A DNA stretch of 64,000 nt, from assembly GCA_023105745.1 (NCBI GenBank), contig JALGQZ010000004.1:39880437-39944436 (forward strand), read 5' to 3'. The number at the start of each line of letters is the position of its first letter. The stretch's first letter is position 1. The notes beneath the pieces were generated by a model. It did no database searches and was not told the origin of the DNA. It was given only the letters and a program-made list of their open reading frames with translations. The stretch comes from Austropuccinia psidii. Lineage: Eukaryota; Basidiomycota; Pucciniomycetes; Pucciniales; Sphaerophragmiaceae. Shown piece by piece: positions 8,430 through 19,019 of this stretch. The position numbers and the translations under genes are program-made.

Positions 8430-10781
8430 TTCCCCCTGTTTTGTTTTGTTTTTCATAAGTTGTGCATCTTGAACTTTTGATAAATCAATTTGACCATTGC
8501 TCAATTGTGGCAAGTGGGAATAAGATTCCATGATGTCAAAAGTGGCATTGATATTTTCTATATCTTTTGAAGATTCAGAAAATATGGATGACTTATCATC
8601 TGAATTGTCTTCAATTATGTCTTCTTTTTCAACATCTGGTTATTTTTCAATGTCAATTTCATTGATTTCCCCCCTTTTTGGACATGCATTGGCTAAATGG
8701 GTGGTGCTTTGGCAAATATGGCACTTTCTGATTGTATCTGCAGATTTATACTTAATATTAATAGAATTTTCTTTGGGGTTTTTGTCCACAGAATCTTTCC
8801 AAGGTGTATTAAACCTTGTTTTGAGATTCACCCTACTAGAACCAATTTTGGTTCTGGTGTTTACTTCTTCTAATATATTGATAATATCTTCTGCTGAAGA
8901 CTGTTCAGTAGTCCTGCTTTTGACAGCATGCTCTAAGTCACCTCCACATTGTCTCAGAATTTTTCTATGGATCATAAATTCTGACATGTCTGGATATAAT
9001 GCTGTTAATCTGTCTTTTTGTTGGCAAAACCATGGTAAAGCTTTGTCTTTATCAGCATTAAATTTGGCAGATTCAAAGGCTGTTTCAACTTTAAACCTCC
9101 AAGCATCATTTGCCCATTTGTTAATGATTTGGGTTTTCCACCAAGTCCAACTCTGGTGTCCATGTGCTTGTCTTATTTTGATGTACCAGCTGTGAGCTGA
9201 TTTGGTAAACAAGGTGTTAAATCTTGCTGTTACCAATCTGTCTGGTAATTCAAAATCCTCTTTGATCATGTCAATACCTCTAATTAATTCCATATGGTCA
9301 TACTCTCCTTCACCACTGAAGTGAGGCCATTCTTTAAGTCTCGGAACTTCTTTCAAGAGTGCTTGGCCCATTGATGGTTCCAAATTATGAAAAGAAGTAG
9401 AAAATTCCTCTTTTAACTGTGAATTTTCAATATCCAATACTTGTGGATTAGGAATTCTTGCTCCCTCCTTTTGGTTCAGAGGTGTAGACATTCTTGGCAA
9501 GGTGTTTAGCAGTTGTTCAATATCATTCATTTTACTGTTGTTACACCTTTGTGAATCTCTTAATTCATGTTGTAAGCTTTGTATAGAGTCTATGACATTC
9601 TTTTTATAATCATCCTCTTTATATGTAAGCTCATTCCATAATTCTGTTTGTTTAGTATTATCAGATATAAGTTCATTTAACTTTATTGTTAATTTTGATA
9701 TTTCCTCTTTTGAGGTATCAAAATGCTTTTTCAAGGCAATTGTATTTGTCTTTACTTCAGCAAAAATTTTTGAAATATCATCAAGAGCTTTTTTATTATC
9801 TTCTTTGATAGTGTTTATGGCTTGTTTTATTCTTGTTTCAATTATGTCATCAATATTGAATTTAGAATATTTATCTGTTAGTTCTTTAATGATGGCAGAT
9901 TGTTCATTTATTTTAATGCCAAAAGAATTATTATTATTGGAAGTTTTTATTGTTCTTAAAACTCTTTCAAAGCATTTAAGTGTATCATTTATTTGGCTCA
10001 GACTCAAGTTATTTGTTTTAAGATTGTCACAAATCGATGTATTTTTATCAGAAAGATGACTTTTTACGTCAGAAATAGCTTTATACAACTCTGGAATACA
10101 ATTAAAAGTATCAGAAATGATTTTTGATATTTTAATCTGGCTTCCTCCTTCTTCTGTAATTCCATCATGGTTCTGGCCATCTGAAATACATTTTCCATGG
10201 CATCCTGTTGAATCTTTGGGATTCTGTAGCCCTGGCTGTAAGGTTTTGGGGCTGGTGCCTTCCCTTTGCCCTTGTTTGGAGTTTGTGGCTGCTATTTCAT
10301 GTTGGAATTGCTGCTGCTGGCCACTGGGGCTGTTTTTGGCACTGGTTTGGGTTGCCGAGGTTTTTTTTTCCTTCATTCTAGTGTCAAAAGCATCATGTTT
10401 TTCTTCTCCATCAATGGATGCCATCCATTGAGCAATTTGCAAGTATTGGGATGGCCCAGGAATTTTCTCACAGTCAGGTAAGAATTCATGCAATTCTTCC
10501 ACAGGTCTTCAAGGATCTGGTACTCCTTGAACTGAAGTGCATTGTTGTATGCACTGTGGCTGACTTTGTATATGTCCACAGAGGCTTGTTGTGGCGGTGT
10601 CAGCTCTTTTTGAAGGTAAAATGGTATTATCAGCTTCAGAATGACCCATTTTAGTTGTTTGGGAGTCATCAACTGACCCTTTTCCTTCTGTACCTGATTT
10701 CCCTCTGCCATAATCACGTCTATTACCTTTCTGGGAGCTGCTTGAGGGGTTATAGCTGGCTCCTGACCTGGTTGAAGGCAT
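8430..10781 (-). pseudogene. G2 gag, about 714 codons to the first 3' stop, with one internal nonsense codon
   Basis: The frame runs from ATG 10781 (MPSTRSG) to 8640. One TGA at 10509-10511 falls between VPDP and RPVEELHE. A second stop at 8640-8642 is followed by an acidic stretch in the same frame, so Gag and Pol were probably one polyprotein here. After a Ser-rich N-terminus come long Asn/Lys-rich coiled-coil segments (about residues 200-390). The capsid follows (EGEYDHMELIRGIDM to about residue 640), then an intact zinc knuckle CHICQSTTHLANAC (C-x2-C-x4-H-x4-C). The first 135 or so codons overlap ORF0 in another frame. Confidence 0.85.
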
Positions 10782-11030
10782 AATTATGGTTAAAAAAGGC
10801 TTAAAATAGTAGTTTTACGTCAAAAAACTTACTATTGGCCAAATCTTTGGCTTTCTGAAGAGTATTAATTATTTCTAAGTTGACTAATTCAGAAGGAATT
10901 GGCTCTGGCTGAATATTCTGAGTCACAATAATAGTACGATTATGATCAGAATTAACAGTACTGGCAGGAATAATGCTGGTTACTGTTGAGGCTGTTTCAA
11001 TGTTTTCTTGTCTTACCACGTTTTCAGACA
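10373..11030 (-). CDS. G2 ORF0: spliced accessory ORF overlapping gag
   Basis: Two open segments are joined by a predicted intron. Exon 11030-10833 follows an acceptor-like TTAATTTTAG and ends at GTAAGT. Exon 10767-10373 begins inside gag codon 4 and stays open about 130 codons to a stop at 10373. The joined frame is continuous, with the split codon A+GT and the next codon in phase. The second part has MNSYLTVRKFL and then NGWHP at about 10429-10412, like G6 ORF0. No in-frame ATG is seen in the first exon, so the start may come from a further upstream exon. Function unknown. It could be artefactual, but G6 shows the same arrangement independently. Confidence 0.6.
10768..10832 (-). other. Predicted 65-nt intron removing the gag ATG of G2
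   Basis: The donor is GTAAGT (10832-10827). The acceptor is CTTCAACCAG, ending at 10768 inside gag codon 4. Retaining the intron keeps the gag ATG (10781). Removing it deletes that ATG and sets the ORF0 frame. Length is typical of basidiomycete introns. The branch site is unassigned. Confidence 0.55.
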
Positions 11031-11234
11031 CTAAAATTAATGAAAAAACCAATTAATTAAGTAAAAAAAGAATATTTTCAAAAAGAAATGAAAATATAAG
11101 CCTCACTTATAATATGAAAAAAAAATTATTTTTTATGGATTTTTTGATTATAAGTATTTTTTTATATGTTTTTAAATTTTTTAATATAAGAAAAAAGATT
11201 TAAAAAGAGTAAAAACAATTTCACAGGTAAAATA

Positions 11235-11252
11235 TCACGGCTGGGCCCCAAA
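11235..11252 (-). promoter_or_regulatory. Primer-binding site of G2
   Basis: Directly inside the LTR end the minus strand reads TTTGGGGCCCAGCCGTGA. Equivalents follow LTR-D (TTTGGGGGCCTGGCTGTG) and LTR-B (TTTTGGTGGCCTGGCTGT). A TGG core complementary to a tRNA CCA end is usual for gypsy elements. The tRNA was not identified. In RNA terms it would lie in the leader upstream of ORF0. Confidence 0.65.
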
Positions 11253-13032
11253 TGTAAGGTGTGGATATGAAACTTTGATTAAAAATCAAGTACTTTTCCT
11301 GTCCTCAAAATTTGTATAAGGTAAAATTGAATTAAAAATAGTAAGAAATATTATTTTTAAGAGAAAACACACCAATTTTATTGTTTATAGCTTTATTAGT
11401 ATAAAAAAATAATATTATAAAAATTTATTCAAAAAATACTCTACAAGAGATATTTTAAGGCTACAAAAGAAATTTCTTCAAGAGCAATTTCAATTGGAAT
11501 TAATTGAGCAAATAACTGCAAGCAATTAATTAAAGAGCAAAGTATTTAAAAAGAATATTAAAGAGAAAACACGCCCAAAAGTGACCAGAGTGAATTTGGA
11601 AACAAAGTGGCAAAGTTTACAGTGATGAAAGATGCTTTAATTCACTTTTGGGGTGGTTCAGGGGTAAAAATGATTATAAGAGTTACAAAAAATGATTATA
11701 ATAATTTTTTCACGTGGTTAAAAGGTTCAAAATGATTTTACAAAAGGTTGTTGGAATCTTTTATTGATTGGTTTAACAGTGTTTAAACTAATTAATAAAA
11801 GGAAAAGATTCTAACATGAAGAGAAAAGTGGGGCAAAGAAGACATTCTTTTATAGCCATCAATTTTCTTACTCCAAAAGTAAAATTTACCCTTGTCAGTC
11901 GTGAAAAACAGTCTGACAACAGAAAAGCCAATTATGGCATCATTGAACCCTAGTTTGGACCAAAAAAGGGCTTGTTTAAGCCATTTTTAGCCATTTTTAG
12001 CCATTACTCTAGCAATACCTGGTCTAGAGCCTTCAAAACACGTCAGAATGTGTGTAAGAGGCGTAGAAACCAGTTAGAGCTGTTTTTGCTAAGTTTGTTT
12101 TATCTTAAGGGTAGTTTTACCCTCTTGGCAACAGCTAAAACTACCCCAGTTGGTATCAAAACCTCATCATCAATTGAGTCCATAGACCCTGTAACTCAAT
12201 TCCAGGCCAAAGGTGATGAACTTTTGCGTGAATTTTGACATCCCACGCCTGTCAGCAAGGACTTTGGGGGTCTGGCTCCCCCTTAGAGCTAGAGTTCCTT
12301 TCCCCCCCAATTTATTTTTTCCTTTAATTCCTCATCATGTATTATACTTATAGCTTACATATGTAATTTGATTGAATTGTACAGTAAAATACAGTAATAA
12401 TTGACACCTCATATGTAAATCAAAGTTCACTTATGTAATACACGCGCACATTTTGACATTTCAATTGAATTCAATTGAAAATACTTCAATTCCTCATAAC
12501 TTCTAAACTAAACACAACACCTCAATTTTAACACAAAAATTGATGGTTAACACCACATGTGGTGTGAATTAAATTAGATTTTTGAGGATTTTCAACTTTT
12601 GTATTGAAAATACTAAAAATTTAATTTAAGCTTATTTAGAGTTGAGTTACAAAAATTTCATTCAGAGGTGTCCCCACCTAATTTTTTATGAGGAATCAAA
12701 TTGTGAAATAATTTTTATATGTTTATTCATTGGATAAAAAGTTATAATAATTTTTATTTAACTTTTTTCCAAATTTATTTAATTTTTTACAATTTTATTA
12801 AAAATTCATTTTTACTTTAATTTTTTCAAGTATAAATGTAATTTTGCAATTTCAAAATTTCAATGTAATTTTATTTTTAAATTGTAATTAATTTTTTAAT
12901 TGTGAATATGATTTTATATTTATATTTTTATTTTTATTTTAATAATACAAATAAATTTATTTTATTCATATTTATATGTTAATTTTGTATTTGTGGTCTT
13001 TTGGGTATATGAAATTACCTCTAACGCTCACA
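11253..13032 (-). repeat. 5' LTR of G2 (LTR-C, 1780 bp)
   Basis: On the minus strand it starts TGTGAGCGTTAGAGG (13032) and ends CACACCTTACA (11253). It aligns along its length with 14906-16690 and 27986-29817, and is visibly closer to the latter. A TATA box CTATAAAAG lies at 11855-11847. There are no coding regions; the frame at 11972-12238 on the plus strand is incidental. Confidence 0.92.
11847..11855 (-). promoter_or_regulatory. TATA box of the G2 LTR
   Basis: CTATAAAAG on the minus strand, kept at the homologous place in both other long LTR-C copies (16068-16076 and 29191-29199) within GGCTATAAAAGAATGTC. Conservation in three diverged copies supports it as the LTR core promoter. Confidence 0.75.
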
Positions 13033-13582
13033 AAATCTCTATGGAACTTGTTTGCCCCATACCTTTTGCTCTAGATGAGATATGAAAAAATGGATGTCAC
13101 CATAAGATAGCCCTTATTGTTCTCTTTCCAAAAAGACCCCACTTTAGTTATCTCACACTAAAGCTGTAGAAGTTAGATGAGAGGTGAAAATTTCATTCCC
13201 CCTTATTTGACCTTATTTTTGTCATAACCTCAGTAATTCTGATGCTAGCTCAATTTGGTTAGTACCATTGGGTAGGTCTGACGTAGAGCTTTGTTTTGAA
13301 TACCCATTTGATGGGGTTAAGCCTCTTTCTCTGGATTTCATATGAGAGGTGAAAAATAAGGTTTATGCTCACCAACAGCTTTGATCAGGAATAACTTTGT
13401 TATTTCTTGTCCTATGATGGTGGGACTTGTATATTAGGAAAGAGGCAAGTTTCCTCTTTCTTTGATACTTTTTTTTAGCTGGTTTAGCTCTGCTCCATGT
13501 TTTGGTGGTATCTTGGCTCTACCATTGGCTTATGGTGTTTGGATGTCATGATTATGCTCTGGTTTTGAGTCACAGGCTGACA
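13033..13582 (-). repeat. 5' part of an LTR-B copy, cut by G2
   Basis: The upper end reads GTGACTCAAAACC and starts TGTCAGCCTGTG at 13582 on the minus strand, as in the other LTR-B copies. The homology stops exactly where the LTR-C of G2 starts. This suggests G2 inserted here and the rest of this LTR-B lies left of the window. Bases 13583-13587 (CTAAT) are its predicted target duplication. Confidence 0.85.
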
Positions 13583-14890
13583 CTAATAAGTATTGTATTG
13601 AAAGAGTTCCATGACAGCCCCTTCTCAGGAAAACTCTCTGAGGATAGGAAAGAGAGACAATTAAGACCTTCATATGGTGGCCAATGTGCCAAAAGGATGT
13701 TGCAGAATACTGCAAGACCTGTGACAGATATTAGAAAGATAATAAATCCACTGGAAAAATACTTGGAAATATGATCAAAATACAAGAGCTCAGTAGACCT
13801 TGGGGAATTTTCTATATGGATTGGGTGACAAGTCTCCCATAAGGAGGAGATAGGAGTGATAATTTGAACCTAGTGATTGTTGACAGATTTAGTATGACTC
13901 CAAACTTTTAGTCATTTCACAAGGATGATGAATCCATGGATACAGCTCTTTTTATATGTGATAGGGTAGTGTCATTAGTGATGGAGATCCCAAGTTTACC
14001 TCAGAACTATTGACAAATCTTCACCAACTGTTTGGCACCAAGTTGCCCTTCTCTACAGATTACCACCCACAAACTGATGGCCCAGCTGAAAGAATGATCT
14101 CAGCCTTGGAAGATATAGTCAGAAAGCTCTGTGAATATTTCCTAAATATCAAAGATTGTGAGGGATTCCCCTATGATTGGTGTACCCTTCTAACTGCACT
14201 GGAACTAGAATATAAAACTGCTATTCATGCCAATACCAATTAAAATCCTGATATTCTAGAAAAAGGATAGAAACACAGACTACCAAAAGATTATTTGAGG
14301 GAAGGTTTGGTTGAGATAAAGCAAAAAGCTACCAGCTTCAAATGAATTCAAGAAAAATATAGAAAGAACACAGTAAGATTCATGGAGGACTGATTTTTAT
14401 ATACCAAAGACAAATGGGACAAGTCACATGCTACTCCAGACTTCAAGGTGGGAGAATTGGTAATTAAATCCACCACCAAATTTTATAAAATCCAAAAATC
14501 CAAAAATTCTAAAGACATGAACTTTTGTTATCAAAACCCTTGATGGGAAAAATGCTTTTGAATAAGAATTATCTGAGGAGCTTAGTAATAAGGACCCTAA
14601 GTTTCCAGTAAGCTTGATGAAACCTTACAAGTGGTGATGCTGATAAATTCCCCTTAAGGAATAAATTTCCCCGCTTACACCTCCTGTTAAATTATATGGA
14701 ACTATAAAGATTACCAAGATCCTCAAAGAGAGTAAATTGAGAGCTGAGAAAGTAAGGGAATGCCTTGTCAGGTAAAGTGACTCAATGTGTGAAGATGAAT
14801 GGTTATGAAAAAGAAATACCTGAAGCTACCAAAGCTCTCAGAAGGGGGAGACAAACTAGAAATAACAATATTATAAAGTAATATAATGTT
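13583..14890 (+). pseudogene. G3 pol remnant: integrase
   Basis: Readable pieces in several frames are the integrase zinc region (VLKEFHDSPFSGKLSEDRK), the core start (around 13800-13850, YMDWVTSLP-like), the third catalytic segment [12 protein letters not shown] (about 14065-14095), and the downstream helix [20 protein letters not shown] up to 14243. The C-terminal GPF-type region and tail are recognisable to about 14850 but heavily broken. It is closest to the G2 type of polyprotein. Non-functional. Confidence 0.82.
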
Positions 14891-14905
14891 TTCATGGGAA
14901 GGGAA

Positions 14906-16690
14906 TGTGAGCCTTAGGAGCATTTTCATAACCCAAAAGACTAAAAATAGTAAAATTAAGCTATAATCAAAAAGATATAAATTTAATTTTATTATACAAA
15001 AAATATTGAAATAAAAATATAAAATTTGAATTAAAAAGAATGATTTAAATAATAATTGAAAAGTAAAATTACATCTAAATTTAAGAATGTGAAAATAAAT
15101 TCCTACTTGAAAAAATCAAGCAAAAATATTGAAATGAAAATATTTTTGGAAAAAAGTTGATAAAAATTCTTATATTTTTTTTCCAATAGATAAACTTATG
15201 GAAATGATTTAAACAGTGGATTCTTCATCAAAAATAAGGTGGGGTTATCTCTGGTGAAAATTCTGTAACTTAACTCTAAATAGGCTTAAGTTGAGCTTTT
15301 AGTATTTTCTCTATGAAAATCTGAAGGTCCTCAAAATTTTATTTTAATTCAAACCACATGTGGTTTAAACCATCAATTTTTTGGTTCAATTTGAGGTGTG
15401 ATGTGTAGCTTAGAAGCTATGAGGAATTGAGTTATTCTCAATGGTAATGTCAAAATGTGTATGTGCATTACCTAAGTGAACTTGGATTTATATAGGTGGA
15501 AACAATAATTATAGTTCCTGTAGCTTGACAATTTAATTCCACATTTAAAATTCTCAGTTAAATGAATGATGTTAAATTCAAGAAAAACAAATTGGAAATA
15601 GAAATTTTTGGGGGAAGAAAGAACCTTGGCTCCAAGGGTGCAATACTCCCACAAATTCCTTGCTGACAGGCATGAAATGTTAAATTGCATGCAAACATTC
15701 CTGAATTTTGGCCTGAAATTGAATCAAAGGGTCCATGAACCAATTGATGATAAGGCTTTCATACCAACCAGGGTAGGTTTTACTGCTTCCAAGAGGGTAA
15801 AACTAACCTTAAGCTAAAAAGCTCTTAGTAAAACCAGTTTTTAGCTGGTTTTTGAGCTTATTTACACACATTCAGATGTGTTTGAAGGCTTAGAACCAAG
15901 TATTACTATAGAAATGGCTGATTTAAGGGACCAAAAAATTGGCTAAAATCAGCACATTTTTGGTCTTAACCAGAGTTAAATGATGCCATAATTGGCTATT
16001 CTGTGGTCAGTGTATTTCTCAAGAATGATTAGAGTAAACTTCACTTTTGGAGTAAGAAAATTGGGGGCTATAAAAGAATGTCTTCTTTGCACATCTTTTC
16101 ACTTCATGTTAGAAACTTTTGGATTTATAATCAGTTTAAGAACTGTTAAAGAATTAATAAAAGACTAAAATAACCATTTTTAAAGCATTTCAAGCCTTTT
16201 AAACACATGGGAAATGACTAAAATAATTTTTTGTAAGTCTTATAATCATTTTTATCCTTGATCAACCCCAAAAGTGAATTAAAGCATCTTTCATCACTGT
16301 TTGCTTTGTCACTTTGTTTCCAAATTCACTCCAGTCACTTTTGAAAATGTTTTCTCTTTAATATTTTTTTTAAAGACTACGTTACTGTATTCATTTCCTG
16401 CAGTACTTTTATCAATTAATTCCCATTGAAATTTCTCTTGAAAAAATTTATTTTGTAGCCATAAATATATCTTGTAGAGTATTTTTGGATACATTTATTG
16501 TTTTTAAAACAATAAATTGTTTTAATAAAATTTTTCATATACTAAAAAAGTTAAAACCAACAAGTTTGGAGTGTTTTCTCTTAAATCTCTTGAAATTTGG
16601 TATTTTTAATCTAATTTTAAATTATACAAAAATGTTTGGGACAGGAAAAGTAGTTAATTTTTAATCAAAGATTCATTTCCACACCCTACT
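14906..16690 (+). repeat. 3' LTR of G3 (LTR-C, 1785 bp)
   Basis: It starts TGTGAGCCTTAGGAG and ends CACACCCTACT, a decayed form of CACACCTTACA. The TATA box CTATAAAAG is at 16068-16076. It is noticeably more diverged from the G2 LTR and the solo copy than those are from each other. The next bases (16691-16695, AAGGA) are the predicted target duplication. Confidence 0.88.
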
Positions 16691-18345
16691 AAGGAGGAAA
16701 AAGAGGAATGGGAATTTGCACAGGTGCCAGACTCAAAACTCAAAAGAGGTAAATTGTCAGGCTGAGTCTATGATAAAGGTGTATAAGAGTATTTACAAAC
16801 TTTAACTATGACTGTGACACGGTAAAAATAATTTTAAAGAGGATATAATTGATAATAAAAGTTTTAATTTAAGAATTTAAAGGGCTTTACTATAGAAATA
16901 TAGTGGTGGTGAGCGCTGTTGAAAGCCCTGGGTGCAGCTTTACCTGTAGGATTACAATAATAAAGACTACAATACTTTAAATTAAGAGTATACCTGATTA
17001 TTAACCAAGAGTAAAACTGTTTTTGACAGTTTACTACGTAGGTTATTCAAGAGCAGGATGAAGAAGCAATTCTGGCAGTGAAAAGCCTCCTTTTTATCCT
17101 GAAATGGGGTGGCAAGGGTGCTAGACCTTTCCACGTAGAGGAAGTGAAGATTTTTTCACTCTCTAGTACTGGCTTGTGGTTTGCAAACAGCCTGTATAAC
17201 CTGTATTGGGCTCAGATGTGGTTTTGAAACCACATCTGGGCAGTTTTCACCAATACAGGGTGAAAATTTTCATCTGGGGACCTCACAGCCTGATTCTGAC
17301 GTGTATGACGCGTAGAATGCTGTACAGAAACTGTATGGAACCCCAGTATTGACTGACATATGAGGTATTGAAGCAAAAACATGCTCCTTTGTCTGTTGAC
17401 ACCTCATATTCATGATTATGGGGTGTTATCCCATGGTAGGGCTGTATATGACAGCTGGTGGGATTTTGACCTTAAAATGGTCATAACTCTGTCGGGTTTT
17501 GAGATATCAAGCTCAAAGTTGGTTCATTGAATAGCTCTATATGAGCTCTACACAATGGTACCCAACTTGACATGGTTATCATTAAATATGACAAAGTTAT
17601 CCCATGTACAAGTATTTTTGTACATTGGCGTGGTTTGGGCAAAAAGCTGTATTAAGCTTGTTTGGCCAATAACTTCTGTTGTAGTTGAGTTATGGGGAAA
17701 TGGATGACACCATCAGATAGCCCTGATTGTGCTCTTTCCAAAAAGACCCCACTTTAGGTATCTCACACTAAAACTGTAAAAGTTAGATGAGAGGTGAATG
17801 TTTTGTTCACCCTTATTTGGCCTGAATTTGACCATAACTCAAGTTATACTGGTGCTAGCTCAGTTTGGTTGGCACCATTGGATAGCCCTGGCTTAGAGCT
17901 TCATTTTGAATACCCATTTGATGGGGTTAAGCCTCTCCTTCTAGATTTTAGATGAGAGGTGAAAATTAAGGTTTATGCTCAGCAATAACTTTGGGCAGGA
18001 ATAACTTTGTTATTTCTTGTCCTATGGTGATGGGACTTATATTTTCAGAAAGGGGTGAGTTTCCTCTTTCTTTTGATACCTTTTGAGCTAATTTTGCTCA
18101 GTTCCATGTTTTGGTGGTATTTTGGCTATACCATTGATTTATGGTATTTTGGCTGTCATGCTTGTCCTCTGGTTTTGAGTCACAGGCTGACATAAATTAT
18201 GGTATCTTTTAGAGTGGAGAGGATTCTCTGAAGACCCAGACGGAATGACTTAACAACCATATTCCAATCTTACAAACTCAACATACCTTGTGAAGTACCT
18301 CTATTGTTTGTATCATGAAAATGCTGGCTTAAATACCTCAAGAGT
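16691..18345 (+). pseudogene. G0 pol C-terminus: chromodomain, split by a solo LTR
   Basis: The frame 16691-16754 (KEEKEEWEFAQVPDSKLKRG) continues after the LTR-B insertion at 18198 as WYLLEWRGFSEDPDGMT, a stop, then QPYSNLTNSTYLVKYLYCLY. Removing the LTR and one copy of TAAAT restores one codon series. The pattern YLLEW-x-G-(x)-T-(stop)-QP-x-SNL is that of a chromodomain (YLVKWKGY...TWEP...NL), with the tryptophan before Q/EP replaced by a stop. In chromoviruses this module follows integrase and guides integration to chromatin. The rest of pol is not in the window; G3 abuts it on the left. Confidence 0.85.
16755..18192 (-). repeat. Solo LTR-B (1438 bp) with target duplication TAAAT
   Basis: On the minus strand it starts TGTCAGCCTGTGACTC (18192) and ends CAGCCTGACA (16755). 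TAAAT precedes it at 16750-16754 and follows at 18193-18197. Full length, no internal region: a solo LTR left by recombination between two LTRs. Confidence 0.95.
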
Positions 18346-18720
18346 TTTCTTGTATGGTGCTTGGTGGGGATGGGATTTTACAAAAGCAAGTTCCTCTCCT
18401 GGAATGCACCTTCAAGGGGGTATTCTACCCAAATTTTGCTATAAACATCACCCTGGGAAAATTGTCATAGCTTCTCATTCTTTGGAAATATGAAAAAGGC
18501 CTTGAAACATCATTACCCTCAAAGTTGAATCTTCAATAAAGACATGGCCAAATATTGTTCTTCATTTAATTTTCATTTCATGCCAATAATCATTCTTCAA
18601 GAAATTAAAAATGAAGTTATCTTATGGAAAAGGCTTTTATTCATTTTTATGGTGCTTGGTGGGGAGCGGAATTTATGAAAGTAAGCTCCATCTCCTGGTA
18701 TGCATCTCTGAGGGTCTCTA
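18343..18720 (+). repeat. Two diverged direct copies of a GGTGCTTGGTGGGG segment
   Basis: The segment around 18351-18425 (ATGGTGCTTGGTGGGGATGG then CTCTCCTGGAATGCA) recurs around 18644-18720 (ATGGTGCTTGGTGGGGAGCG then CATCTCCTGGTATGCA). It is an internal duplication in the 3' region of G0 just after the chromodomain. Both copies can be read as FYGAWWG-like peptides, but neither sits in a convincing frame. Confidence 0.65.
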
Positions 18721-19019
18721 CTTCTTGTAAAAAACACCTTGGCTACTCTGTAAGCAACAAATGCTTGGTTTTATTTTTCAAGAAAATTATGGCAAAAATC
18801 AAGTCACTCACCTCAAGAAGGACATCTCTCAGAAGTTTCCTTTATATTTTCTTCTTTACTACCTTTTTAATTTATTTATTATTCTCACTGGTATAAATGC
18901 TGTTTGATATTTTCTTTCTTATAAAAATAGCAGAATCTTCTCCCATATCATGTATTGGAAAGTTCTATTTTCTTCTTGTATTGTTTAGAGTGGGTTTAAG
19001 AGATAAACAAAACAAAAAC

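Larger units (their letters stand above)
7524..13032 (-). mobile_element. G2: gypsy element with LTR-C, 3' part missing from the window
   Basis: On the minus strand: 5' LTR (13032-11253), primer site, ORF0 exons (11030-10373), gag (10781-8430), and protease plus the start of RT (8425-7524). Pol stops at the LTR-D-like fragment. The remaining RT, RNase H, integrase and 3' LTR should lie left of the window if the break is an insertion. The LTR end at 13032 abuts LTR-B sequence, so G2 probably inserted there; predicted duplication AAATC (13033-13037). The sequence is close to the solo LTR-C at 27986, suggesting a fairly recent insertion. Confidence 0.88.
13583..16690 (+). mobile_element. G3: 3' part of an old gypsy element with LTR-C
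   Basis: Plus strand: integrase remnant, a purine run (GGGAAGGGAA at 14896-14905) serving as polypurine tract, and a 3' LTR-C. It starts mid-integrase at the end of an LTR-B copy. Many stops and an LTR more diverged than that of G2 indicate an older element, consistent with it being an outer layer of the nest. Confidence 0.85.

Noticed and set aside
8530..9195. 221-codon plus-strand frame
   Set aside because: It is antisense to well-supported G2 gag (capsid and zinc knuckle) and has the hydrophobic composition of a shadow frame.
18290..18896. Two FYGAWWG-containing frames as small genes
   Set aside because: They follow the chromodomain stop, are diverged copies of one DNA segment and have unrelated tails; treated as a repeat in the 3' region of G0.
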